A program made the translations under genes and the position numbers. The notes beneath the pieces were generated by a model. That model was given only the letters and a program-made list of their open reading frames with translations. It was not told where the DNA came from and searched no databases. Below are positions 1 to 9,826 of a stretch of DNA of 64,000 bases, piece by piece (position 1 is the stretch's first letter; every line of letters begins with the position of its first letter). The stretch is from Rhodospirillaceae bacterium LM-1. GTDB lineage: Bacteria > Pseudomonadota > Alphaproteobacteria > Rhodospirillales > WMHbin7. The DNA lies in NCBI GenBank assembly GCA_902725215.1, contig CACUVI010000029.1, positions 1-64,000 on the forward strand, written 5' to 3'.

Positions 1-89
1 GCCGGTCAGGACAAAACCGCGAACACCTATATGATTGATATTACGATATAATTATCGTGGGGCTGGTACTGCTGCCCGTGCAGAAACGT

Positions 90-998
90 CTAGCAACAAT
101 CGAATCTCGCTGCGAAGGTCTCCAGGATTTGGTTGGCGAATCTTGCTGCAGCGACGGGCAGCGTGCGGTTGCGCAACTGTCCGACATAGATGGAGCCGGA
201 GGGGACGTCGCGCTTGTCGATGGGGCAACTGACGACATCAGGCAAGGCGCCATTCTCGGGCAGACCGATGGGAATTTGAAAGCCCACGATGTTTTCTGCC
301 AGGGCGTGGTGGCGCAGGAACTCAAAGCTGTCGGACTCGACAGCGGGCGAAAGGGTAAGTGACCTTGCGCGAGCCGCCGTTTCCAGAAGGTTGCGCACGC
401 CATATTGGGCGGTGGGCAGAGCCAAAGGATATTCCAGGCACTCGCGCAGCCTGAGCGTCTTCTTGTCGGCTAAGGGATGGCTGGCCGACATGACGGCGTG
501 AACGGGTTGGCGGACCGTCAGCAAATTTTGAAATTCCGATAGACGAACGGGTTCGAAGACCAGCGCCAAATCGGCACTGATGTCCACCAGCGCCTGTTCT
601 GCTGCGGCCCGGTCCCTTAGGAACACGCTGAAGGTCACCGCCGGATGCCGGGACCGGTAGACGGATATTTGCTCGGGCAGAAAATAGGGCAGCAGGGCTT
701 GGCTGCAGGCGATTGAGACATGGCCGCGCCGCTCGCCAGACAAGTCGGCGATCTGGCTTTTCACCCGCTCCATGTCACTTAGTTGGGCGCGGATATGGTG
801 GATCAGAATTTCGCCTGCCGTCGATAAGCGAACGCCGCGCGCTTGGCGCTCGAAAATATCCACGCCCAACTCTTCCTCGAGAGCCAGGATACGCCGGTTC
901 AGCGCCGTCGAGGTAATGGCCAGGGATTCCGCCGCCTTGCGGATGGATCCGGCCTTGACGACGGCATCGACAAAGCGAAAGGACTGGAGATGCCTCAT
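90..998 (-). CDS. LysR-family transcriptional regulator
   Basis: A 302-residue protein of normal LysR length. Residues about 1-62 form the winged helix-turn-helix (FVDAVVKAGSIRKAAESL, then LNRRILALEEELG, FERQARGVRLSTAGE), followed by a linker helix and a periplasmic-binding-protein-like effector domain. It is divergent from the allophanate hydrolase/ABC transporter operon that begins at 1130, the classic layout for a LysR activator of the adjacent operon. A dyad in the shared promoter (1034-1050) fits its binding site. The effector is unknown; an amide or ureido compound is an inference from the target genes. Confidence 0.93.
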   Translation of the reverse strand: MRHLQSFRFVDAVVKAGSIRKAAESLAITSTALNRRILALEEELGVDIFERQARGVRLSTAGEILIHHIRAQLSDMERVKSQIADLSGERRGHVSIACSQALLPYFLPEQISVYRSRHPAVTFSVFLRDRAAAEQALVDISADLALVFEPVRLSEFQNLLTVRQPVHAVMSASHPLADKKTLRLRECLEYPLALPTAQYGVRNLLETAARARSLTLSPAVESDSFEFLRHHALAENIVGFQIPIGLPENGALPDVVSCPIDKRDVPSGSIYVGQLRNRTLPVAAARFANQILETFAARFDCC

Positions 999-1033
999 TC
1001 AACCCACTGATTCAAAACACCCTATTTTATACA

Positions 1034-1050
1034 GCTGCATATTTTGCAGC
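1034..1050. promoter_or_regulatory. Putative LysR-type operator
   Basis: GCTGCA-TATTT-TGCAGC is a perfect 6-bp inverted repeat with a 5-bp spacer, containing a T-N11-A core. It lies 36 bp upstream of the LysR start and 80 bp upstream of the divergent allophanate hydrolase start. This is the expected place and shape for an autoregulatory and activating LysR site. Binding is inferred. Confidence 0.6.
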
Positions 1051-1129
1051 AGACAGAAGAAAAATTAGCAGTATTGCGCTGCGCTGACAACTGCTCTAGT
1101 CGGCTTGGAACAAGACAAGTGGATAGACC

Positions 1130-2968
1130 ATGCTGCCGCATCTGCCCTTCGATATTTCCAGCCTGCATCATGCCTATGAGAACGGCCTCGATCCCAGGTC
1201 AGTCATCGCAGAGGCCTTCAAGCGCATCTCGGATGCCGCCGACCCCGGCATTTTTCTGCATCCTTTCGACCGCGCCCGGTTGGAAGCCGATATTGACCGG
1301 CTGGGACGCTTCGATCCCGAAGCCTTTCCTCTTTGGGGTATCCCCTTTGCGGTCAAAGATAATATCGACGTCAAGGACGCGCCGACGACGGCGGCCTGCC
1401 CCGATTTCGCCTACACAGCCGAGCAGGACGCTTTTGTCGTCAATAAGCTGCGCGCAGCCGGAGCGCTTCTGGTCGGCAAAACGAATCTTGACCAATTCGC
1501 CACCGGTCTGGTTGGCGTGCGCACGCCTTATCCCGCGCCCAGAAACGCGCTGGACCCAGCAATCGTGCCTGGTGGTTCCAGCTCGGGTTCCGCCGTTGCC
1601 GTTGCCAGGGGCCTGGTCAGCTTCGCGCTTGGCACCGACACAGCCGGATCGGGTCGGGTTCCTGCTGCCCTGAATGGAATCGTCGGACTGAAGCCGACCT
1701 TGGGCGCTTTGTCATGCAACGGGGTCGTGCCAGCCTGCCGCACGCTGGACGCGGTGTCTGTGTTCGCGCTTGGCGTCGAGGATGCGAACCGGGTCTTTCG
1801 CGTCGCTTGCGCCTTCGATCCCAAGGACGCCTATTCAAGACAGGTCCTGTCAACGCCCGTCTCGGCACCGCCCCCTGCCTTTCGGGTCGGCATTCCCGAT
1901 GCGAAGACGCTCGAATTCTTTGGCGACGAAGCGCAGGCCAAGTCTTTCTCGAATGTCATCGCAACCCTTCGGGACATGGGTGGCGCGATTGTCGAGATCG
2001 ATTTCACGCCGTTCTTCAACGTCGCCAAGATGCTCTATGAGGGGGCCTGGGTAGCCGAGCGTCTTGCCGCCATCGAAAGCCATCTGAAAGCACATCCCGA
2101 AAGCCTGCATCCCGTCACTCGTCAAATCATCGAGGGGGCGCAACGTTTGAGCGCCGCCGACGCCTTTCGCGGACAGTACCGGCTGGCGGCGCTGAAGCGG
2201 GAAGCAGAACCCCTGCTGCACAAGGCCGACCTGTTGTGCGTCCCCTCCATCCCGACATTCTATTCGCTCGAAGATATCGAACGCGATCCCATCGGCCCCA
2301 ATGCGCGGCTTGGCACCTATACCAACTTCGTCAATCTGATGGATTTGTGCGCGCTGACGGTGCCAACCAGGCAACGCGCCGATGGCCGCCCAGGCAGCGC
2401 CACCTTGATCGCGCGCGCAGGTTGCGACGGCTATATCGCCGCCATCGGCTGCGATTTGCAAGTAAGATGCGAGGCTCCGTTGGGCGCCACAGATTGGACG
2501 CTGCCGGAACCGTTGTATGCCACGGCCTTGCCCTGCGAAGACGAGATCGCCCTTGCCGTCGTGGGAGCGCATATGTCGGGCTTGCCCCTCAATCATGAGC
2601 TAACGGCCCTGGGCGGACGCTTTCTTGGCGCCGCAAAAACGGCCCCTGTCTATCGCCTTTATCGTCTGGCGGGTGGACCGCCAATGCGCCCCGGCCTGGT
2701 CCGGGACGTGACCGGATTCGCCATCGCCCTAGAAGTTTGGGCCTTACCCGCCAGCCGGTTTGCCGATTTCATGCGGAGCGTTCCCAGCCCTTTGGGTATC
2801 GGCACCCTGGCCCTGGAAGATGGCTGCGAGGTCAAAGGCTTCATTTGTGAGCCCGTCGCCATTGCAGATGCGAAGGACGTTACCGCTTATGGCGGCTGGC
2901 GCGCTTATCTCCAATCCCTTACACCCAACGAACAGCCAAAGAAGGAGTTCGACCATGCACAGGCGTGA
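1130..2968 (+). CDS. atzF: Allophanate hydrolase (AtzF-like)
   Basis: A 612-residue protein matching the two-domain allophanate hydrolase architecture, which cleaves allophanate to ammonia and CO2. The N-terminal amidase-signature domain has the Ser-cisSer-Lys elements: lysine in AVKDNIDV near residue 75, the GGSSSGSAVA loop near 147 and DTAGSGRVPAA near 173. The C-terminal domain (about 440-612) is the extra domain seen in AtzF/DUR1 enzymes. No urea carboxylase or biuret hydrolase gene is in view. The end overlaps the start of the binding-protein gene by 14 nt, so uptake and hydrolysis are co-expressed. A relative acting on another ureido or amide substrate is possible. Confidence 0.88.
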   Translation: MLPHLPFDISSLHHAYENGLDPRSVIAEAFKRISDAADPGIFLHPFDRARLEADIDRLGRFDPEAFPLWGIPFAVKDNIDVKDAPTTAACPDFAYTAEQDAFVVNKLRAAGALLVGKTNLDQFATGLVGVRTPYPAPRNALDPAIVPGGSSSGSAVAVARGLVSFALGTDTAGSGRVPAALNGIVGLKPTLGALSCNGVVPACRTLDAVSVFALGVEDANRVFRVACAFDPKDAYSRQVLSTPVSAPPPAFRVGIPDAKTLEFFGDEAQAKSFSNVIATLRDMGGAIVEIDFTPFFNVAKMLYEGAWVAERLAAIESHLKAHPESLHPVTRQIIEGAQRLSAADAFRGQYRLAALKREAEPLLHKADLLCVPSIPTFYSLEDIERDPIGPNARLGTYTNFVNLMDLCALTVPTRQRADGRPGSATLIARAGCDGYIAAIGCDLQVRCEAPLGATDWTLPEPLYATALPCEDEIALAVVGAHMSGLPLNHELTALGGRFLGAAKTAPVYRLYRLAGGPPMRPGLVRDVTGFAIALEVWALPASRFADFMRSVPSPLGIGTLALEDGCEVKGFICEPVAIADAKDVTAYGGWRAYLQSLTPNEQPKKEFDHAQA

Positions 2969-4571
2969 TTTTCTGAAGACTGCGGGGGTCGCTGCTGGCG
3001 CCTCGGTCCTGCCCTTTCTGCGCTTCCTGCCCGCCGAGGCCGCAGGCAACAAGGACACACTGGTCGTCATCGTCGGCGACGGCATCAACAGCCTTGATCT
3101 GCACCGCAACGGCACCAACCGCCCCAGCTATCAGGTGACGGTCAATATTTACGACCGCCTGGTGCGCTTTGGCGTGAAAAAGCTGGCTGACGGTTCGATG
3201 TCCTACGATTCGACCAAGATCGAGCCCGAGGTGGCAGAATCCTGGGAGGTCTCGAAGGACGGCAAGTCGATCACCTTCAAGATCAACCCCAAGGCCAAAT
3301 TCTGGGACGGCACACAAGTCACCGCGCATGACGTTAAATGGTCCTTCGACCGGGCCGTCAGCCTGGGCGGCTTTGCCGCCGTCCAGATGAAGGCCGGTTC
3401 GATGTCCAAGCCCGAGCAGTTCGTGGCGGTTGACGACATGACTTTCCGGGTCGATCTGCCGACACCTTCGAAACTGGCCTTACCGGACCTGGCCGTGCCA
3501 GTTCCCTTCATCATCAATTCCAAGGTTGCCAAGGCCAATGCCACCAAGGACGATCCCTGGGCAGCCGAGTATCTGCACAAGACCCCGGCCGGTTCCGGTC
3601 CCTTCAAGATCGCCCGTTGGGATGCGGGCCAGCAGTTCGTCTACGAACGCAACGACGCCTGGGCGCTTGGCAAAAAGCCCGAATTGAAGCGGGTGATCGT
3701 GCGCGAGGTTCCTTCGGCTTCGACCCGAAGGGCGCTGATCGAGCGCGGTGACGCCGACTTCTACATGGACGTGCCCGCTAAGGACGCCAAAGAACTAAGC
3801 GAAGGCGGCAAGGTGAAGGTGTCGGGCGCTCCCATTGACAACTGCCTGCACATTTTGGGGCTTAACGTCAAAATCAAGCCTTTCGACAATCTGAAGGTCC
3901 GCCAGGCCATCGCCTTTGCGGTGCCTTACAAGGACATTCTCAGCACCGCCGCTTATGGGCGGGGCAAACCGATGTTCGGCGGCAAGGAAGCGACGCCATC
4001 GACCACCGAATGGCCGCAAGCCTTCCCCTATGACACCGATCTTGCAAAGGCCAAGGCGCTTCTTGCCGAAGCCGGGCTGGCATCCGGCTTCGAAACCACG
4101 CTCTCCTACAATCTGGGCCTGGCCGACTGGCAGGAACCGACAGCGCTTCTTATCCAAGAAGCCCTGGGCAAGATTGGCATCAAGGTCACGCTTGAGAAAA
4201 TTCCCGGCGCCAACTGGCGGACGGCGGCCTTGGTCGAGAAGCGCCTGCCCATGCATCTTGAGAATTTCGGCGGCTGGCTCAACTATCCCGACTATTACTT
4301 CTTCTGGGCTTACAAGAACGGCCACCTGTTCAACTCGTCAAACTACGCCAACGACGAAATGGAAACCCTGGTCGATGAAACCTTGCACATGGATGTCGGC
4401 AATCCGAAATACGCCGTCAACATCAAGCGAATGGTGGCCATCGCCTTCCAAGACGTGCCGCGCATTCCCCTCTACCAGCCCTACCTGGACGCGGCGATGC
4501 AGCCGGGTGTGGGCGGCTATGCTTCATGGTATCATCGCCAACTCGACGTGCGCGACATGAAGAAGGCCTAG
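2955..4571 (+). CDS. ABC transporter substrate-binding protein, peptide/nickel family (SBP_bac_5)
   Basis: A 538-residue periplasmic binding protein. The start at 2955 is chosen because MHRRDFLKTAGVAAGASVL is a Tat signal (twin arginine RRDFLK) ending near the PAEA cleavage region; a longer in-frame extension would bury it. The mature part has family features such as VAESWEVSKDGKSITFKI, AKFWDGTQVTAHDVKWSFDR and DNLKVRQAIAFAV. Its gene overlaps the upstream hydrolase and is followed by two permeases and a double ATPase, so it is the specificity component of a complete importer. The substrate may be an amide or ureido compound rather than a peptide (inference from context). Confidence 0.92.
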   Translation: MHRRDFLKTAGVAAGASVLPFLRFLPAEAAGNKDTLVVIVGDGINSLDLHRNGTNRPSYQVTVNIYDRLVRFGVKKLADGSMSYDSTKIEPEVAESWEVSKDGKSITFKINPKAKFWDGTQVTAHDVKWSFDRAVSLGGFAAVQMKAGSMSKPEQFVAVDDMTFRVDLPTPSKLALPDLAVPVPFIINSKVAKANATKDDPWAAEYLHKTPAGSGPFKIARWDAGQQFVYERNDAWALGKKPELKRVIVREVPSASTRRALIERGDADFYMDVPAKDAKELSEGGKVKVSGAPIDNCLHILGLNVKIKPFDNLKVRQAIAFAVPYKDILSTAAYGRGKPMFGGKEATPSTTEWPQAFPYDTDLAKAKALLAEAGLASGFETTLSYNLGLADWQEPTALLIQEALGKIGIKVTLEKIPGANWRTAALVEKRLPMHLENFGGWLNYPDYYFFWAYKNGHLFNSSNYANDEMETLVDETLHMDVGNPKYAVNIKRMVAIAFQDVPRIPLYQPYLDAAMQPGVGGYASWYHRQLDVRDMKKA

Positions 4572-4580
4572 AAACAGGGG

Positions 4581-5603
4581 ATGCGAACCAAACTCGCCCA
4601 AATCGGACGGCGGTTGCTGCAAGCGCTGCCGTCCGTTATCGGGATCATCGTGATCTCGTTCCTGCTGACACGCGCCTTGCCCGGCGATCCGGCGGTCTAT
4701 TTCGCCGGAGCCATGGCGGACAAGGAATCGATCGAGCAGGTTCGAAAGGCGCTGGGCTTGGACCGCAGCTGGGTCGAGCAGTTCTTCATCTATGCGGGCA
4801 ATCTGGCGAAGGGCGACATGGGAATGTCGCACAACACAGGCCGCCCCGTAGCCGAGGAACTGCTGACCCGGCTTCCCGCTTCCCTGGAATTGACTTTGAC
4901 AGGCCTGGGGCTGGCCATTCTGATCGCCGTTCCCCTGGGCATGCTGGCAGCCACCCGCCCCGGCAGCTGGATCGACCATCTGTGCCGCCTGCTGGTCACG
5001 GCGGGCGTTTCATTGCCGACTTTCTTCACAGGCCTGTTCCTGATCTACATTTTTTATTATCTGCTGGGCTGGGCGCCTTCGCCCCTGGGCCGCCTTGACA
5101 TTCTGTACATGCCGCCGCCGCACGCCACCGGCTTTTACGCCATCGATAGCTTGTTGGCAGGCGATATGGAAACCTTCGCCGCCACTCTTCGCCAACTGGT
5201 TTTGCCTGCCGTCACCTTGTGCCTCTTCGCCTTAGCCCCCATTGCACGCATGACCCGCGGCGCCATGCTGGGCGCCCTGGCCAGCGATTATGTGCGCACT
5301 GCCCGGGCCAACGGCCTTACGCGCAGCAAGATCCTGTTCACCTACGCCTTTCGCAACGCCGCCTTGCCGGTGCTGACGACGCTGGGCATGGTCTTCTCCT
5401 TTCTGCTGGGCGCCAATGTGCTGGTGGAGAAGGTGTTCTCCTGGCCGGGCATCGGGTCCTTCGCTATCGAGGCGCTGGTGGCTTCCGATTATGCCGCCGT
5501 TCAAGGTTTCGTTCTCTCGATGGCGCTGTTGTTTGTGGCCGTGAATTTGATCATCGATCTTGTGTTGACCCTGATCGACCCCCGGGTCGGCCTGGAAGAT
5601 TAA
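4581..5603 (+). CDS. ABC transporter permease, DppB/OppB type
   Basis: A 340-residue inner-membrane permease with about six hydrophobic segments, beginning with GIIVISFLLTRALPGDPAVYF, the usual DppB N-terminus. The EAA-type cytoplasmic loop is visible as YVRTARANGLTRSKILFTYA. It starts 9 nt after the binding protein and ends 11 nt before the second permease. It forms the transmembrane channel with the 5615 gene product. Confidence 0.94.
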   Translation: MRTKLAQIGRRLLQALPSVIGIIVISFLLTRALPGDPAVYFAGAMADKESIEQVRKALGLDRSWVEQFFIYAGNLAKGDMGMSHNTGRPVAEELLTRLPASLELTLTGLGLAILIAVPLGMLAATRPGSWIDHLCRLLVTAGVSLPTFFTGLFLIYIFYYLLGWAPSPLGRLDILYMPPPHATGFYAIDSLLAGDMETFAATLRQLVLPAVTLCLFALAPIARMTRGAMLGALASDYVRTARANGLTRSKILFTYAFRNAALPVLTTLGMVFSFLLGANVLVEKVFSWPGIGSFAIEALVASDYAAVQGFVLSMALLFVAVNLIIDLVLTLIDPRVGLED

Positions 5604-5614
5604 GCGGAGCCCGG

Positions 5615-6460
5615 ATGAAACGCTTCCTTCGCCACCTGCGCTATGTGATGAGCGAGAACCCGGTCACGCTTGCGGCATTCTCGCTGTTCCTGCTGATCGT
5701 CATCATGGCGTTGCTGGGCCCAGCCATTGCACCCTACGACCCGCTGGCCACCGATGCCGCCAAGACCCTGAAACCACCCGGTTGGCAGCATCCGTTCGGC
5801 ACCGATCATCTGGGGCGTGACGTCTTCAGCCGTGTCATCGTGGCGACCCGGCTTGATCTGGGCATCGCCCTGTCGGCGGTTTTCCTGTCTTTCTTCGCGG
5901 GCAGCGCCCTGGGTTGTTCGGCCGGTTTCTGGGGCGGCTGGACGGACCGCATCGTGGGGCGGATTTCCGATACGATCATGGCGTTTCCCTTGTTCGTCCT
6001 GGCCATGGGCATCGTGGCCGCCTTGGGCAATTCCGTCGAGAACATCATTTACGCCACCGCCCTCATCAACCTTCCCTTCTACGCCAGGGTTTCGCGTGCC
6101 GAAACCTATGTGCGCCGCAACGCGGGTTATGTGAACGCCGCCAGACTGTGTGGCGCAACCGACGCCAGGATTCTGGTCACCCAGCTATTTCCCAATATCC
6201 TGCCACCCATGATGGTGCAGATCTCGCTTAACATGGGTTGGGCCATCCTGAATGCCGCCGGTCTTTCCTTCATTGGCCTGGGCGTGCGCCCGCCTGATGC
6301 CGAGTGGGGCATCATGGTGGCAGAGGGGGCGACCTATATCGTTTCGGGCGAATGGTGGCTAGCCATGTTTCCGGGCGCTGCGCTGATGGCCGCCGTTTTC
6401 TGCTTCAACCTGCTGGGTGACGGTTTACGTGATCTCGTCGATCCGCAGCGGCGGACATAG
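5615..6460 (+). CDS. ABC transporter permease, DppC/OppC type
   Basis: A 281-residue permease. An open frame extends upstream inside the preceding gene, but the ATG at 5615 follows a GGAG-type ribosome site and gives the normal DppC N-terminus (MKRFLRHLRYVMSENPVTLA, then a first membrane helix and the DPLATDAA periplasmic segment with FGTDHLGRDVFSRV). The EAA loop is YVRRNAGYVNAARLCGATDA. It pairs with the 4581 permease. Confidence 0.94.
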   Translation: MKRFLRHLRYVMSENPVTLAAFSLFLLIVIMALLGPAIAPYDPLATDAAKTLKPPGWQHPFGTDHLGRDVFSRVIVATRLDLGIALSAVFLSFFAGSALGCSAGFWGGWTDRIVGRISDTIMAFPLFVLAMGIVAALGNSVENIIYATALINLPFYARVSRAETYVRRNAGYVNAARLCGATDARILVTQLFPNILPPMMVQISLNMGWAILNAAGLSFIGLGVRPPDAEWGIMVAEGATYIVSGEWWLAMFPGAALMAAVFCFNLLGDGLRDLVDPQRRT

Positions 6461-6470
6461 GAGCCAACCC

Positions 6471-8183
6471 ATGGACGCTCAACCGATCCTGCGCATTGAT
6501 AACCTGTCCGTCAGATTCCGTACCCGCAACGGCACGGTTGATGCCCTGAAAGGCGTGTCCTTCTCTGTCGCCAAGGGGGAAGTTCTGGGCGTTGTGGGGG
6601 AAAGCGGATCGGGCAAATCGGTGACCGCCTTTACGGTCACGGGTCTGCTCGATCAGGCCGGAGAAGCCTGTGCGGGAACGATCAATTTCGACGGCATGGA
6701 ACTGACCAAAGCCAACGAGGCCGAGCTGCGCGAGCTGCGTGGGCGAGAATTCTCGATGATCTTCCAGAATCCAAGGGCGGCTCTCAATCCGATCCGCCCG
6801 GTCGGCAAGCAGATCGAGGACGTGCTGATCCAGCACGCTCAAGCGACCCGCCAGGACGCCAAGGCCAAGGCGATTTCCATGCTGGAAAAGGTCAAGATCG
6901 TCGAGCCGTATCTGCGCTATTGGAGCTATCCGTTCGAACTGTCGGGCGGCATGTGCCAAAGGGTGATGATCGCCATAGCGCTGGCTTGCGAGCCGCGGCT
7001 TCTGATCGCCGACGAGCCGACAACCGGGCTTGACGTCACCACGCAGAAGGCGACCATGGACCTGATCCGCGACCTGACGCGTGAACAACATCTGTCGGTA
7101 GTGCTGATTACCCACGATCTAGGCATGGCCGCTGCCTATTGCGACCGCATCGTGGTGATGCAGAAGGGAGAAGTTGTCGAGACGGCAGCGGTCAGAGACT
7201 TGTTCACAGCTCCCAAGCATCCCTACACAAAGAAACTGATCGCGGCCTCGCCTGGCCCATCATCGAAGTTGGACGACCTGACAGCGGTTCTGGATGACAA
7301 CACATCCCACCAACCGTCGATGACGCGAACCATCAACTCCGGCGCGGATACAGGGCATCTTCTTGAGGTCGTCGATCTCGTCAAGGAATTCCCGCGCCGG
7401 GATGTGGAAATGACCGGCTGGGCCTGGCCTGTAAAGAAGCGCGAGGCGCAGGTCTTTCGCGCCGTTGATGGAATCTCGTTCGTCTTGAAGCGCGGCGAAA
7501 GCCTTGGGCTAGTGGGCGAGTCGGGGTGCGGCAAATCGACCACCTCCAGCATCTTAACCAGACTGATGGATCCGACTTCGGGCGACGTTATCTTCGACGG
7601 CGCCAACGTCACTTCCTATTCGGCCCAGCAGTTCGCCAGGCTTCCCCAACGGATGAAAATCCAGATGGTGTTTCAGGATCCCTCGGACAGCTTGAACCCA
7701 CGATTTACTGCCCAGGATTCGATTGCAGAGCCGCTTAAGCGTCTTTTGAAAATGAAGGGCAGCAAACAGATCGACATCAAGGTCGAGGAACTGGCCGAGA
7801 AGGTTGGACTGGAAAAGGCCCTGCTGTCGCGCTTTCCACACCAGCTTTCTGGCGGTCAGAAGGCCCGTGTGGGAATTGCCAGGGCCATCGCAGCCGATCC
7901 CCTGCTGTTGATTCTGGACGAGCCGACATCGGCCCTGGACGTTTCCGTTCAGGCGGTCGTTCTGCAATTGTTGGATCGGCTGAGGTGCGAGTTGGGCATG
8001 AGTTACATCTTCGTCTCGCACGATCTGAATGTCGTCAGGCTGCTGTGCGAGCGTGTTATCGTCATGAATCGGGGGCGGATCGTCGAGGACGGCCTGGCCG
8101 ACGAGGTGCTTAGCAATCCCAAAGACGACTATACCCGCCAGCTTGTTTCTGCCATCCCACACTTCGAGCCGGGAAAACTGTAA
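6471..8183 (+). CDS. Fused double ATP-binding protein of the peptide-type ABC transporter (DppD-DppF fusion)
   Basis: A 570-residue protein carrying two complete nucleotide-binding domains. The first has Walker A GESGSGKS (about residue 45), signature LSGGMCQRV and Walker [13 protein letters not shown]. The second has Walker A GESGCGKS (about 350), signature [10 protein letters not shown] and [12 protein letters not shown]. The oligopeptide ATPase C-terminal region follows the first domain ([15 protein letters not shown]). Usually these are two genes; here one gene supplies both. It starts 10 nt after the DppC-like gene and closes the operon. A 134-bp IS-like fragment begins 3 bp after its stop. 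Confidence 0.95.
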   Translation: MDAQPILRIDNLSVRFRTRNGTVDALKGVSFSVAKGEVLGVVGESGSGKSVTAFTVTGLLDQAGEACAGTINFDGMELTKANEAELRELRGREFSMIFQNPRAALNPIRPVGKQIEDVLIQHAQATRQDAKAKAISMLEKVKIVEPYLRYWSYPFELSGGMCQRVMIAIALACEPRLLIADEPTTGLDVTTQKATMDLIRDLTREQHLSVVLITHDLGMAAAYCDRIVVMQKGEVVETAAVRDLFTAPKHPYTKKLIAASPGPSSKLDDLTAVLDDNTSHQPSMTRTINSGADTGHLLEVVDLVKEFPRRDVEMTGWAWPVKKREAQVFRAVDGISFVLKRGESLGLVGESGCGKSTTSSILTRLMDPTSGDVIFDGANVTSYSAQQFARLPQRMKIQMVFQDPSDSLNPRFTAQDSIAEPLKRLLKMKGSKQIDIKVEELAEKVGLEKALLSRFPHQLSGGQKARVGIARAIAADPLLLILDEPTSALDVSVQAVVLQLLDRLRCELGMSYIFVSHDLNVVRLLCERVIVMNRGRIVEDGLADEVLSNPKDDYTRQLVSAIPHFEPGKL

Positions 8184-8186
8184 AGG

Positions 8187-8320
8187 CATTGACCTGAGTC
8201 CCAAGTTTCATCTGGCCCCCAGTAGAGTCCCAATGGCATTTGAGCTTGCCCCCAACCATGGACCAGGCTGGCCTGGAAAAATCCGGATTCTTAGGGAGGG
8301 GCCCACTTTTCAGGTCAATG
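8187..8320. mobile_element. 134-bp MITE-like element with 11-bp terminal inverted repeats
   Basis: The segment begins CATTGACCTGA and ends TCAGGTCAATG, a perfect 11-bp inverted repeat, and has no coding capacity. The first 95 bases (8190-8284) are about 90 % identical to 16251-16345 in the same orientation. The ends resemble IS3-family termini (TGACCTG at the tip), so this is probably an internally deleted IS. No target duplication is evident. It sits 3 bp after the ABC operon and marks the left end of the accessory region. Confidence 0.6.
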
Positions 8321-8584
8321 ACCAGTCGATGCTCCCGTCGAATGATTCCATATGTCGCTGGTTGATGCCAACGCGACGTGGACTCCTGCACCAATCTGGC
8401 GGAAGAACGAACTGCCCCTCGCCTCTCGTCACCCCCGCAAGATGTGCTTTTAGCTTCATTAGTGTGCCCTATCGTTTTCTAAGATTTGTTTTGTGTCGAC
8501 GACTGAATCTGTGCCGTTGACATTTCAGTTCGTAAGGTTCTTGCTTTCCGGGAGAATTGATCAAGTCGCCGCTAGCCCGCTTAG
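8321..8584. other. Non-coding stretch upstream of the relaxase gene
   Basis: No credible gene is visible on either strand. The sequence becomes AT-rich near 8450-8500, which may hold a promoter for the relaxase gene, but no clear -35/-10 pair can be assigned. Confidence 0.4.
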
Positions 8585-8634
8585 GCATTGCCTGCTTTGC
8601 AGGCAATGCTGCGGGCCAAGGGCAAAGCCCCTGG
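8585..8634. other. Candidate oriT region (hairpins upstream of relaxase)
   Basis: Two adjacent inverted repeats lie just before the relaxase start. GCATTGCCTGC-TTT-GCAGGCAATGC (8585-8609) is a perfect 11-bp stem with a 3-nt loop. CCAAGGGC-AAA-GCCCCTGG (8616-8634) is an 8-bp arm pair with one mismatch. Mobilization origins of MobA/MobL systems commonly sit next to the relaxase gene and include such dyads. A nick site was not identified. Confidence 0.4.
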
Positions 8635-8644
8635 ACCCCATGCC

Positions 8645-9826
8645 ATGAATCGAATTCACGAGTTTGAAAATTTGCACTACCGGCTCTCGGCAAGAAACAT
8701 TTCGAGGGGCAATGGCGACAACCTTCCGGTGTTCTTAGCATACCTCGCGCGTGACAGCATCAGAGACACTGAGACGGGGTGCTATTACGACTTCTCAACC
8801 AAGGATGACCTAGTTGAATGCTGCATAATCGGGCCGGATTGGATGCCTGATTGGCTAAACAGCCCCTCTCAGTTTGGCCATGCGATTCAGCTTAAAGAAA
8901 CCAGAAGCAATGCCCTCCTGGCCAAGGAACTCCAGCTTGCACTCCCGCGTGAAATTCCGCAGCATCTTTACCTTCAAATTGTGCAGGGCTGGGTTCAAGA
9001 GGAGTTCGTAGGTCGTTGGAATCTGCCTGCACTTATTGCAATTCACGATGGCGCGCATTGCCACGTCGCTCTGGCAACACGCGCAATTGAGAATGACCAG
9101 TCGTGGTCTTCAAAGAAGGTCCGCGAATTAGACAAAAAGAAGGAACTCTTTCGCTGGCGAAAGTCCTGGGCCGACAAGTTGAACTCAGTTCTCAGATCTT
9201 TGGGTGTAGAGGGACGCGTTGATCATCGCTCCAACTTTGAGCGACAGAAGGAAGCTATTTCGATTATCTCGGACGAGAAAGCTTCACGCGCGCGACGTGT
9301 CAGGGCAGTGGCCACCTTTGAATCACTCAACTACCGAGTTGCTGGGAAGGTGCGGCGTTCGAAGAAATACCGCAATGAAATGAGTTCTGACCCAAGGATA
9401 GAAGCTGCCCGCCATGAAAGACACTTAGCGAGCTTGCGGGCCCAGGCGATTCTTGATGAATACCTTCTCGACGCAGAACAATTGGACAAGGAGATTGAGG
9501 AACACGAGGCCAAGATCGCTAAGTCTGCACTTTCCAGGATTGCAAAACCCAAACAACAGCGCAAGGCGACGGGAAATCGCAATGATGGGGAGTTAAAACA
9601 GTTTCGCCAGAAGGTGTCAGCAGTCGTGAGCAAGAGGGACGTTCGCGCTGCAACTATCAACCCGAACTCCGATAAGATGAATAATATATATGTTACTTCT
9701 GGGAACGTCAGTTCTAGGACCATCCCGGCAGTTTTTGCTTCGTCGGATGAAAGGGCCCAGGCGGAGCCATCCGTTGATCGCCTTCGCCCAGCCCTCCTCA
9801 TATACAAGCGCCAGAGTGGCCGATAG
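8645..9826 (+). CDS. MobA/MobL-family relaxase (mobilization protein)
   Basis: A 393-residue protein. The N-terminal part matches the MobA/MobL relaxase family: HYRLSARNISRGNGDN at the start, DDLVECCIIGPDWMPDWL, LLAKELQLALPREIP, and GAHCHVALATRAI, whose His-x-His corresponds to the metal-binding histidine motif. The family nicks one strand at oriT and stays bound to the DNA. The C-terminal half (about 200-393) is charged and probably alpha-helical, without a helicase. The ATG at 8645 is preferred; an upstream TTG would start inside a hairpin. An IS66 remnant follows, so later mobilization genes may be lost. Confidence 0.72.
   Translation: MNRIHEFENLHYRLSARNISRGNGDNLPVFLAYLARDSIRDTETGCYYDFSTKDDLVECCIIGPDWMPDWLNSPSQFGHAIQLKETRSNALLAKELQLALPREIPQHLYLQIVQGWVQEEFVGRWNLPALIAIHDGAHCHVALATRAIENDQSWSSKKVRELDKKKELFRWRKSWADKLNSVLRSLGVEGRVDHRSNFERQKEAISIISDEKASRARRVRAVATFESLNYRVAGKVRRSKKYRNEMSSDPRIEAARHERHLASLRAQAILDEYLLDAEQLDKEIEEHEAKIAKSALSRIAKPKQQRKATGNRNDGELKQFRQKVSAVVSKRDVRAATINPNSDKMNNIYVTSGNVSSRTIPAVFASSDERAQAEPSVDRLRPALLIYKRQSGR

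Noticed and set aside
1-89. Short dyad ACGATA-TAAT-TATCGT near 43-58
   Set aside because: It is only 6 bp and AT-rich in an AT-rich spot. It could be a weak terminator or operator but cannot be supported.
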